From assembly GCA_002102555.1 (NCBI GenBank), contig MCFL01000017.1:420074-484073 (forward strand): a DNA stretch of 64,000 nt, written 5' to 3'. The DNA is from Catenaria anguillulae PL171 (lineage: Eukaryota > Blastocladiomycota > Blastocladiomycetes > Blastocladiales > Catenariaceae). The position numbers were made by a program, and so were the translations under genes. The notes beneath the pieces were generated by a model. That model searched no databases and was not told the origin of the DNA. It saw only the letters and a list, made by a program, of their open reading frames with translations. Below are positions 54,760 through 64,000 of this stretch, piece by piece; the stretch's first letter is position 1; each line of letters opens with the position of its first letter.

Positions 54760-55375
54760 CATACATAACTCGCCCCGCATTAAATCCAGTTAGAGCCAAA
54801 ACATGACAATTGTCCAATCTACAAAATTTTGGCATGGATAGAAAGCTCTGAATGAGTATAATACGGAAACCTATTTTTTCATTTACAGTTACGTGAATTC
54901 AGAGGCCATAACTGGAAAGGAAAGAATCGAGTTAGACTGGGCATTGCACACGAACACGACCTTGTCTCTTGCTTGCTCTCCAACTGCTGTTGGATCGATT
55001 CAAGTGTTGCTAGCTCGCTTCTTGAATCGTCTCTGATGCCTCGCGCTCTCTTTGGCCGCCGAACGGAATGTCCAAGCTGCCACCCATATGTCGTAGCACC
55101 TATGACCGCATCCAATGAACTCACAATGCTGTCAACCCATCAGATCAGCCTGAGAGCCTTCCTTCGCCGCTCGCCGACAAGCACTTCCATTGACCCAGCA
55201 GCCTTGGTGAACCTGGCATCGCATTCGCTCGCTCCAGCTCACGCTCTCGCTCTCGAGTCCCGCTGCCATGCAACGCATCAACCCAACCTCATGTTGACCT
55301 TCGCACGCCAGCAATGACACCGGTTGCGGCTGTCCATCACCCAGTCGCCCGCCCGCCGACGCCGACCGTGCTCCC
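54760..55375 (+). repeat. Direct repeat, right (probable LTR)
   Basis: Second copy of the repeat at 53319-53850, about 1.44 kb away, with base differences and length differences spread along it. The divergence by eye suggests an old element. Confidence 0.75.
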
Positions 55376-55394
55376 TGCAAAGCGCTTCCTTCAC

Positions 55395-55850
55395 TCACAT
55401 CAAGAACCAAATACCTGACTTGTCCGAGTATGACATTTTTGTCGCCATTCGAGGGGATGGCCTCAACATGCTTGACAAGTGCGTATGCTCCAATGCTTCC
55501 TGGTGTACACATCATATCCCTCACACACATGGTGACATATCGTATACATTTACAGTGGCAACTACGAGGCATGGTTTTTCCACTTTGTGTTGCTCAACCT
55601 GCCCCCAGAAATACGCGTGAAGGAAGAGTATGCGCCGATATTTTCTTTCATCCCTGGCCCAAACAAGCCGTCGCCCACATGCTTTTGGCAATGCATGAGT
55701 GCCATGGTGGATGTTTTGAAGAGCCTTGAGCAAGGATCCTTGAGCAAGGATTCCCAATTGACGTTTTTGAACCTCAAGAGAACTGCTACGTTGTGCGTTA
55801 CAATGCTGCTTGGTGGCGTGGACTGCCTAGCCAAACTGACATTATTTTGA
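55395..55850 (+). mobile_element. Tnp2/Plavaka-like DNA transposase remnant
   Basis: One frame reads EYDIFVAIRGDGLNMLD; after an apparent intron of about 80 bp (GTGCGT...TTTACAG), NYEAWFFHFVLLNLPPEIRV and EYAPIFSFIPGPNKPS follow. The 'NLPPEIR...IPGPNKP' phrase is typical of CACTA/Plavaka-type transposases in fungi, and a piece like VTMLLGGVDCLAKLT follows as expected. Only about 125 codons remain; the DDE catalytic centre and element ends are missing, so this is a fragment. KDZ-type elements are an alternative family. Confidence 0.6.
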
Positions 55851-56452
55851 CTGCTGTCGACGATGCCGTGTCTTCTTCATTGTCATAGGTAAATTTTGGG
55901 ATTTTTGATTTTAGGGTTTATTGTGAAAGTGGGGTGTGTGTCGATTCCGAATCTGTTGTCAAAAGTGAAATCTGACAATTGGTTGCGATTTTATGCAAGG
56001 TTTAATTTTTTGCTGATGTTTGGCCACAGACGCGAACACGAGTGGTGAACATGCTGATGAGCTGGTCAACGACGCATGTTTTCATATCTGGGCCGTTTTT
56101 TGCAGTCTGGAGTGCCTTTGAAAAACACCACAAACATGAAAGCCGGGTATCACCGCCCTGTGCGAGAAATCCTGAGTGATTCAGTGTCCCGTACACGATT
56201 TTATGCAGTGATTTGTGTCCAGTCCGATGTTTTGGTGGGAGGCAAGCGGACTGGTCAATTGGGCGATCTGCCTCCAAACACGGATCGAAGGCCCAACATC
56301 ATGACGGCGCCTCTTGGCGCTTTGCATCGATGACGGAGAACATGCCAGTGGAGACGAATCACGTGTGGCTGAATGCATTTTTGCTTCCACACACTTCCAT
56401 CCCCTTCTCCTTGTGAGTTCCGCGGCCGCTTCTCAACGAGCAACCATCAAGC
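55851..56452. other. Intergenic, no gene seen
   Basis: About 600 bp, AT-rich near 55880-56010, between the transposase fragment and the USP fusion gene; it should contain the promoter of the latter. Confidence 0.5.
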
Positions 56453-59400
56453 ATGTCCCTTTCATTTGAACCGCTCCGAGTCAAATGCCGAACAATGAAC
56501 AGTCGTATGCTCAATCAAACCAACGCAATCATGTCTCTTTCCACTCCCGCGGCCGCTCAACCACCCAACACCAACGTGGCCGATCGCAAACGTAAGCCAC
56601 CTACTTCTCCTCCACGGCAAACTGGGTCCGCCGCGCCGCAGCTTTCGGCACGGCCCCCAGCAAAGCGACCTCGCATCGCATCGCCGCCCAGCGGTCCCGA
56701 GTCGGATACTGCTTCACTCAAGGCCGTAGCTGCCCGCTTTTCCTTTGGTTTACTGCAGCAGACGTACCCGCGCTCGTTCTCACCTCCGCTTGTTCGGCCG
56801 TTACCCAACGAACGTGATGGCGATCTCCCAGCCGTCATGTGCTTTGCCAACTCTCTGTTTCAGGCCATGCTGAATAATCAGATTATGTGCCATTTCTTTG
56901 TGGAGATGGCAGTCGCGATCCATGGATTGAACGACACCTCTTTGGCTCTTGTGTACCATGCTGCTCCACTTTTGCTGCTCGTGTGTCAGTTTGTATCCGA
57001 CTACGTCACTGGTGCAGCAACATTGAATGTGCGACCCATTGTCGCCCACCTTATCAACTCGGGTCAGTGGTCGGGCGCATCCATGAGGCGTCATCAATGC
57101 TCCTTTGAATTCTTTGTCAACTTGTTTGGCCAGTTGGATCGAGAGCTCATGTCGCTCGAGTGCGTTTTCCGTCTGTTCGAAGGGAGCTTTCCGCTGACGC
57201 CCATTCCCCTCATTTTCTTTGGACGCCCCCACGAGCGCGAGCTGTCCAATGCCAACAGCACTCTTTGGCTTGGGTTGCAGGTACAGCATTCCTGTGAGCG
57301 CCTCGCCTTTTCTCTCTCTGAACTCATTCAGCAGAAACTTGGCGATTCACCTGGCGAGTTGCTGGATCTGGCCAATCCGTTATTGGTGGTTCACATTGTT
57401 CGCTCATCGCCTGATCGACGCAGTGGCATGCTTCCTCGCTTGGAAATCGACCAGGTACTGGCAAGCTCACAAGTCGGAGTCTGCGACGATCCCAGCATTT
57501 CCATCCGCTACTTTGATTATGGCCTGGAGTCGGTTGTGTTTTACGCTGGTGATGGATCGGCTGGGCATTATGTTGTTTGCGTTCCTCATCAGGTTGATGG
57601 CATGACTGGTTGGTTGAGGTTGGATGATCATCATGCACCCTATTTCATGGATTCGCTCTCTGAAATGGATCCCTGCTGGGAGCCAGCTGTGGTGGTGTAC
57701 CAGCGGATCGATCCCCATGGTGTTCTCTGGAATTATGGCACCAGGTCGGTGCATGATTTGTTTGTGAATGGTGGCTCACTGACAGATCGACTTTCCAGCT
57801 TCACGCGTGCGCAATCGGATCTTGATTTGGGTTCGTCTCGGGATTTGGCCATCACGGCGGCGGGAGTGGCAGCGGCGGCGGCGGCGGCGGGAGTGGCAGC
57901 GCCTGCCAGGAATAGTGACGTGGCTGGGACATCTCCGAGTATCGGCACTGGTGCGGCCTTGGGCGCAAAGGATGTGGACAAGGGATTGGTGGATTCTGGC
58001 CGCGCTTGGAGCCGTGACATTTTGACTGGTGGTGTCAAGAAAGGCAGCTGGGCATTATTGCTGGCGGCGGCGGCGGCAGCCCATGGCGATATTCCAAGCG
58101 TGTATGCTGGTCCCCTTCCCGAGGAGGTTGAGTTGTTGGTGGCGCAAGAAAACCCAACACGGAACGACCGGCTTGTGACCAGTGGCGGTTTGCAGGAATT
58201 CAACTCGCCACAGTTTGCAAAGTCAATTGCGACTGTGCGTGCCGACCGCGATTGGGAGTTGTTTGAGCTTCCCACCCGATCGATTCTTGTATGTCGTGGT
58301 ATTTCCTTTCACCAACCATACATTTGTGCGCTCCCATTTCTCACTCAATGTGTTTCCGTAGAAATGTTTCGGGGTGCTCAGCTCAATTCACATCGCAAAT
58401 CGGTACAAGCCCGCGAATCACTCGTCCTTTCCCGATGCGCTCATCATTTCAACAAATCCACAATTCGCAATCCCGCTTGCCGCCTTTGGCCCATCAGTCG
58501 CCGAGCTCATTCCAACAAGCCTGCCGAGACGAACGCTCAAGGCAAAGGGTCGCAAGACAGGCGCTGCTGCTTCCGATGCCAATGTCGACGAGGATCCGTA
58601 TGCCGAGGCGCGTGTTGCTGCCCAACAGCGGTTCCTGCGTGCGTTGCGCAGCGAGGGCATCATGACGATTCCGCCCTTGAGCGACCCGCCGAACGGGTGT
58701 GGACTGTCAAGTGGTTATCAAGCCATCACGATGGACTCGCTCGTGACTGTGCTCACCAAGCTTGGCATTGACGCAATCTGGTTTCAAAACTTTGGAAACA
58801 AAGGCGAGCTGAGCAGCTCGTATCTGGGGTTTTTCCGCGAGAATGCAGAGGCATTGGGCTTGAGATCGGTCACGGGTGTGAGTGGGAATGGTTGCTCGCT
58901 TGGATACTCGGTCATTTGCCCAGACATTGTACGTTTTCAATTGTCTGAGTATGGATTCACAACGCACCCCACTTTGGATCCAGATGACCCTGGGTTTGGT
59001 TGGTTGTCGGGCACAGTCTGGCTGCCGCGCTCAGGCAAGCTCAGCGACGCTCGCGCCCGCCGCGGCTGTGTCAAGGCTGAAGTGTGCATTTACACTCGAT
59101 TGGAGCATGCCATCAAGGCAATTCTGACGACTGGATTGCCATCAAGTGCACTTTCTGCGGCTGGACGCATTCGCGACATTCGGCATTTGCTGGAGGCCAT
59201 TAAGGCAAACCCAGACGAGTTTGGCGGCTACCGTGTTGAGGTGAAAGTACAGGGGGTGCCGTCGCCCGTTGAGGTGTTTGATTTGCTGTCTGTGAATGGT
59301 TTGTGGATGCAGTTCGAATCTGCCGCAGCTACAGATGGTTTGCCATTTGAATGTCACCGCCAGTGGTATCGTTTGCTCGAGATTGCGGCCGCTTCACATG

Positions 59401-61547
59401 CCAAGGCTGGTGATGACGAAGACAAGGTGGCAGGCACTGTTGGAAAGGTGGGAACAGCAGCATCAAGTGACTCGGCAAGTGACGAATGGCACTCTCCTTT
59501 GTCGCCACTTCGCGATCTCAAGCATCTTGCTCGCGAATCATGTCACATTGATGCCTCAAAGTACTCGCTCAGTGTCCGACTGTCGCCCGTCATGGATTAT
59601 GTCCGCCGTGCCGAGCAAGCATTGGATGCTTTCACACACTTTTTCTCGGTCACCAGTCAACGAAGAGGCGTAAAGTTCTTGGGCCATGGCGACAACTATC
59701 GATTCTGGTTTGACCTGTGTGCATTGCTTGGTCACAATTTGTACACCACTTGGAGACCAAAGAAAGTCTTGACTAAGCAGTCAATGGTGGTGTATTGGTT
59801 TGATGGGGATCATGGCGACTGCTGGCCTCTTGATCCGCTCATGATACTGGAAAAGGGCCAAATGCTACCAGAGCCAACTCCGCCCATTCACCCGGCTCAT
59901 CTTGACTTTTGCGGCCACAAACCGCCATCAGTGGAGATTCCGCTGTTGAATGCTGGTGATGCTGGGTATGTTGCTGTTGTTGATTCGGACCCTGTTGCTT
60001 GCAAAGAGATCCGAGCGGATGCATACGTTCAAGCAAAAACACTGGCGCGCGACGGTTTGTATTGCCCTCATGGCTTCTTGTCGTTCGATGAATGGGTTCG
60101 GGAAATGCTGCGGTATGCAAGGTGCCGCCGATGTGATGAGGCTGCCGTCATTGACTGGCATGAAAAATGTGCCAAATTGGCTTTGACTGGTGCTGCGATG
60201 CCTGCCGGTCCAAGATTTGCCATTCATGCCCGCATGCATCAGCTGCGCCATGGCCATGTTGAGTGCCGTAACCATGAGCGGCATAAGACCTCCAAGTCTC
60301 GGTCCATGTCATGGTATCAAGTGTTTGACTGGTTGTGGGCAGTTTGGATCCATCATTTCAAATGTCCGTATCGCATCGACGATGAGCGCCCGAGTGTCTC
60401 CTCACCGCCAGCACCAACAGTGAAGAAGGTACGCAAGGCAACGACCCCAGCAGCATTGCGTGGATTAGCCGCGTCGGCAATCATTGATTTCACCAGTCGC
60501 CATTTGCGCTCGCGGCCGGGCCAGGCGGGTCATGAGTCGGAGACGGAATTGCATCCGCATTCCGGGTTCAAGGACTCTGATTATCACCCAGGCAAAGATG
60601 GGGTCACGGGCGACAGTTCAAGTAGCGACGACGAAGAGCAGGGTCATGCCCAGCCATTTGTTCGCAGGACTGACGCGGTACGGACGGCTCTTGCGCATTC
60701 GGTTTTCGTCTCCTCGCCCCTGTCGAATGCTTTCTCACATGGGAAAATGACCATGTACACTTGTTTTTTTTTTTGCATCTAGCCAACCAAGCAAACGTCC
60801 AGTTCTGTTCCTCTCGCTCGCCCGCCCATCCAACCCAACCCGACCTCGGCGCCAACGGCTCGATCACCGTCGATTCTTTCGCCGCCCGCATCCCAACGGC
60901 CACACGCAGGCACACCCAAGGCGACACGCCATCAACGTGCCGGCGCAGATATAGCAGGGGCTCCAGCTCCCCTGGCGCCATCCGTTTTGCGTCCACCGCC
61001 AACGCCGCACCAACCGCCGCCTTCCGCCTCGACCGCCCGGCCTGCATCTGTCCTAGCACCGTCATGCGCACCTCTCACCATGCAGTCAACGGAGCCGCAG
61101 CCACCCCCCGCATGCTTGCCCAATAAGCCTGTCCAGTCCCTTGACACGGCCGTTGCGCGCATTTCCGACGCTGAGAAGCGTTCGGAGGCGGAAGGGCTCG
61201 AAAAGGCGGCATTCTTCCTTGACAAGTGGCCCGCCTCGTCGCCCCGCGCTGGTGCCCGGCACGTGTTCGCAAAGAAGCTGATCCCGCGGGTGCGGTGCTT
61301 TGATTGCGATGCGGCCGCGATCCAGAAATGGATTGAAAATGGTCGGGTTGGTGAGCCGGAATGGCATTCCACGTCACGGTTGTACTCCAGCGGTCGTGGC
61401 TTCAAGTGCAACAACCCTGAGGCCGGTCATGGCCAACTTGATCCGCACCGTGCATTGGAGGCGATTTGGCAGGCTTGGTTGGATTGTTTGGGCTGCCCGT
61501 ACCGCAGAAGCAGTCCCAGAGACAGCGATGATGATGCCGATGGTTAG
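56453..61547 (+). CDS. USP-type deubiquitinase fused to a large novel region with duplicated Cys-rich module
   Basis: Exons 56453-58288, 58362-60677 and 60783-61547 join without a phase conflict into 1638 residues. The N-terminus (1-115) is disordered with NLS-like KPPAKRPR. A USP domain spans about 115-405: Cys box CFANSLFQAML (Cys130), the RHQCSFEFFVNL counterpart of 'QDAxEF', LLVVHIVRSSP, and His box GSAGHYVVCVPHQ (His372) with WLRLDDHH supplying Asp391/392. The triad looks intact, although the usual 'GNTCY' context is altered. Residues 620-1190 are unrecognised (YGFTTHPTLDPDDPGFGWLSG; GDNYRFWFDLCALLGHNLYTTW). Two related modules follow at about 1200-1283 and 1556-1625: CxxC[D]xAAxxxW, then G-[HF]-x-C/K-N near the middle, and W..W......CPYR. 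They resemble zinc-binding units. Element origin is possible because fossils flank it. Confidence 0.8.
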
Positions 61548-62404
61548 CCATCGAGTTCGAGTGTGGTGATTTCTGAGTGTTTTCTGTCGTCTCATTTCCT
61601 CTCCCTCGCGGCATTGTGCAAACGCAGGCATGATCATGAATGAATAATTCATTGACATATCGTTCATGTTTACGGTGTTTATTCATTGCCATATCATTCA
61701 TGTTGACGGTGTTTCGTTTCGGCTGACATCAGTTTAGCCAGCAATTGTTGGTGCGAATTATGACGTTCCCACGGTGTTATCGGTCTATACAACTTGTACA
61801 TGCTCTGGGCCAGAACGCACTTCGCAGTCGTGTAGAAACATGTGTACATGTGCGTCACGCCCAAACCAATGACCCCTCCGGCCTGTCAATGATAAGATAA
61901 TGCAATGCATCCCTTACCGTTCCTCTGCGACAACAGCGATTCAACCTAACAGTCCATGATTGCACGGTATATAGGTGGGTGGACAGGACGCTTGAGTCGC
62001 TCGGTCCGTCTGACACGCAACACGACCTCCTCATCCAGGTTGGTTGGCAGCGGCCTGCACATGTCCATTCTCGACTTTCTCTGCATCTCGTTCGAGATTC
62101 TTTGCCAAATCAACCCGCTCCAACAGCCTATCGCTACATTCTCAGTCAAGACCAAGCCACTGTCCGAGACCAAACGACTGGCAGTGGCCCATGCCCCGAT
62201 TGTATCGATCACTCTGTGCTATGGTATGCGGAGGGCACCCACGTTGCTCGTCCCGGACCGTCTAGCCATGACTCGTTAACCAGCAAGTGTGTGTCGATGA
62301 GCGCGGGTTGATGTGCGTCTGGTTGGCATTTCCGTGCTTTGTTTTGAACCGTCCCCAGAGTATGTATCTGTCCACAACTGGTGCCCGTTTATTGCTATTA
62401 CTTT
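61548..62404. other. Intergenic, no supported gene
   Basis: Short frames only. The frame at about 61979-62311 contains GPCPDCIDHSVLWYAEG but no recognisable domain. A two-unit tandem repeat is listed separately. Confidence 0.5.
61647..61714. repeat. Two tandem 34-bp units
   Basis: Units 61647-61680 and 61681-61714 differ at three positions; each starts with ATTCATTG and ends with ACGGTGTTT. It lies 100 bp after the USP fusion stop codon. Confidence 0.9.
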
Positions 62405-62623
62405 ACATTGCCTAGCACAGCTGTACCGCCCTATCCTCACGGCCCAAGCGTCAGCAGCTGTTTCCTCAATCCGACTCTGTTTCGCCCCGTGCCGAAATTT
62501 GGCGGAGGCCGCCACGCACGCACAAGCTGGCGGACGGGTCCTTGCAACGGCTCAACGGATAGCCCTTATTGCCGGTATCAAGCGCCACCAATTGCCACGG
62601 GCATGAAGGGCGTAGTTCATTGT

Positions 62624-62640
62624 CAGCCATCGTCTCTGGT
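62624..62640. repeat. Target-site duplication, left copy
   Basis: CAGCCATCGTCTCTGGT, identical to 62999-63015, immediately precedes the poly-T end of the SINE. Confidence 0.95.
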
Positions 62641-62998
62641 TTTTTTTTTTTTTTTTAAATACAAGCAGCCTATGTACTGAGGGAGATCTAACCATTGATA
62701 CACAAAGACACAAGCTCACACACACAAACACACAACTCCTTGGACTTGGCACTTGGGTATTCACTTGGGACCTTGGACCTTTGGCTTGATTCCAATCTTG
62801 TACAGCCACCAACAGAGGGTGGGCAAAGCAAGAATGCAAGCAATGCAGGTGCAGGGGCTGGGAGGCCAGGGGACAGAAGGAGGCAATGTGGAGCAGAGAC
62901 CAAGCAACCACAAGTGCACCAGATGACTTGGGTGGGGTTCGAACCCACAACCTTCGCCTTGCAAGGCGGGAGTGTTGCCACTATGCCAAAACCACTGG
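62641..62998 (-). mobile_element. tRNA-derived SINE, complete-looking
   Basis: On the minus strand the 5' head has a perfect pol III A box (TGGCATAGTGG, 62988-62978) and B box (GGTTCGAACCC, 62945-62935) spaced as in a tRNA. Between them is an anticodon-arm-like palindrome CGCCTTGCAAGGCG; the loop could be read as TGC or GCA, so the parent tRNA (Ala or Cys) is unsure. About 270 bp of unrelated body follow, including a GT-rich tract, and it ends in poly(A) (poly-T at 62641-62656 on plus). Identical 17-bp target duplications flank it. It needs a partner LINE for movement; none is seen in the window. The intact duplication suggests a fairly recent insertion. Confidence 0.92.
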
Positions 62999-63015
62999 CA
63001 GCCATCGTCTCTGGT
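62999..63015. repeat. Target-site duplication, right copy
   Basis: Identical to 62624-62640. It abuts the tRNA-like head of the SINE. Confidence 0.95.
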
Positions 63016-64000
63016 ACGTGTTCACGTTCAAGGTGTGCGCCGATGCCCGTCGTTGCGTTAATTCTCGACTTCTCATTCAATTGATTGATGATTTTGCGTT
63101 GCCTCGCACAGCTGTACCTCCCCATCGTCGCAGCCCATGCCTCAGTGGCCGTTTCCGGAATTTGGCACTTTTTCGTCCCGTGCCGATAATGTGGCCGAGG
63201 TCGAAGCTCACGCACAAGGCCACATACATGTCCCTCCTACAATTCCGCGGATAGCCCTCGTTTCCGACAGCACGCAACACCAAGGGCGCCGTCGCCAAGT
63301 GCGTCGTTCGTTGTCGGCCATCGTCCGCAGTGTTTGTTCACGTTTGAGATGCGTGCACATGCCCGTCCTTGCATCTATTCTTGCATTTTCGCTCGTTGGA
63401 TCGACGATTCTGCATTGCCTCGCCCAGCTGTACCGCCCATCGTCGCGGCCCAAGCGCCGGCGGCCGTTTCCGGAAACCGGCGCTTTTTCGTCCTGTATTG
63501 AAAATTTGGCCGAGGTCGCAGCGCACGCACGAGGCCACGCCCATGTCCGTGCGTCCGCCATGGATGGTCCTCGTTTCCAGTATCGAGAAGCACCGAGCGC
63601 CGTGGTCACAAAGTGCGCCGTTCGACATTGGCCGTCGGAGTGCGTGTTTTTTTCTCTAGCGTTCGCGCATGTGCCCGCCATTTCGCCCATTCTCGAGCAT
63701 CCACTTGCTCAGCCCCGGTGATCCTGCGTCGCCCTGCAGAGTTGCAACCTTCCATCGTCGTGGCCTGATTCGCCATGGCTGGTTCGGATATCTGACTCTT
63801 TGTCGTCTGTGCCGAAATCTGGACTCGACTCGTCCCTCCTTGGCCTACATGCGCACGTCCTTTTGCCAACGGCACCCCGTGTTGTTGTCTTTCAGCACTT
63901 TGGGCCACTGCAAGATTTGGCGTCTCAAGGTTCGCGGCCCATCGTTGGCTGCCAAAACCCATGCGACTCTTGCGTTTTCCGGGCAAAAACCCATGCAATG

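Larger units (their letters stand above)
53319..55375 (+). mobile_element. Ty1/copia-like LTR retrotransposon fossil
   Basis: A broken, shortened element. Between two long direct repeats (listed separately) lies a remnant of a copia-type integrase and the region after it, about 54240-54700, recognised from phrases such as DRGTEFMNK, GRVERLMRWIVN and FGCLAHV. Reverse transcriptase and gag were not recognised. The coding remnant carries several breaks, and the two end repeats differ visibly in bases and length, so the insertion looks old. Boundaries are approximate because no clean terminal dinucleotides or target duplication were identified. Confidence 0.7.
62405..64000. repeat. Tandem array of about 316-bp units
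   Basis: The landmark CAGCTGTACC occurs at 62418, 63109 and 63425, and a diverged version (GCAGAGTTGCAACC) at about 63740. The step 63109 to 63425 is 316 bp. The step 62418 to 63109 is 691 bp, of which 375 bp are the SINE plus one target-site copy, leaving 316 bp. Shared phrases per unit include CCATCGTCGC, GGCCGTTTCCGGAA, TTTTTCGTCC, GGCCGAGGTCG, TGTTCACGTT and GATGCCCGTC-like. At least four units are present, diverging toward the window end, where the array continues out of view. The units hold no convincing coding frame. It could be satellite, subtelomeric or pericentromeric DNA. Confidence 0.85.

Noticed and set aside
62925-62998. A functional tRNA gene
   Set aside because: A and B boxes are good, but the anticodon arm does not give a standard 7-nt loop, there is no matching acceptor stem, and the unit continues to a poly(A) tail with target duplications: a SINE head.
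62405-64000. CRISPR-like or coding tandem repeat
   Set aside because: The period of about 316 bp, absence of short identical repeats with spacers, and eukaryotic context exclude CRISPR; the frames are not open through the units.

Overview
This window looks like nuclear DNA of a fungus. Genes are dense, on both strands and GC-rich. I could place 41 short introns, mostly 60-120 bp, where protein families forced the reading frame. Typically fungal content includes a fungal-type transcription factor domain, an ADE4-type amidophosphoribosyltransferase, a LYC1-like acetyltransferase and an OCH1/GT32-type glycosyltransferase. A TmcB-like multi-spanning protein and degenerate ankyrin-like proteins with 'VLDWW' repeats make me favour an early-diverging, zoosporic fungus, perhaps Blastocladiomycota such as Catenaria. 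That assignment is inference.

1-9.4 kb: the end of a transcription factor gene, a small gene resembling mitochondrial GatC, about 2 kb without a supported gene, then a divergent pair: RanBPM/Gid1 (GID/CTLH ubiquitin ligase scaffold) and a SUN-domain nuclear-envelope protein. 10-25 kb: a nine-exon TmcB-like gene (1572 aa), a DOPA-dioxygenase-family gene, an ankyrin-repeat gene, a disordered low-complexity protein and a PH/RasGEF gene with a GC-AG intron. 25.5-28.7 kb: a LOG-family phosphoribohydrolase convergent with ADE4. 29.3-32 kb: two decayed ankyrin-like genes. 32.4-51.4 kb: LYC1-like, PRA1, a tandem pair of secreted six-cysteine proteins, a probably GPI-anchored HEXXH metalloprotease, a GT32 glycosyltransferase, an LRR membrane protein, an S9 peptidase, AATF/Bfr2 and complex I NDUFS7.

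51.6-64 kb is accessory in character. It holds an orphan protein with an acidic/basic tail, an old broken Ty1/copia-like fossil between direct repeats, a Tnp2-like DNA transposon remnant, and a three-exon gene for a 1638-residue protein. That protein combines a complete-looking ubiquitin-specific protease (USP) domain with a long region I do not recognise and a duplicated cysteine-rich module. The window ends in a tandem array of about 316 bp per unit. A 358-bp tRNA-derived SINE with a 17-bp target-site duplication lies in the first recognisable unit.

The best candidates for something undescribed are the USP fusion protein, the SINE-in-satellite locus and the secreted six-cysteine pair.
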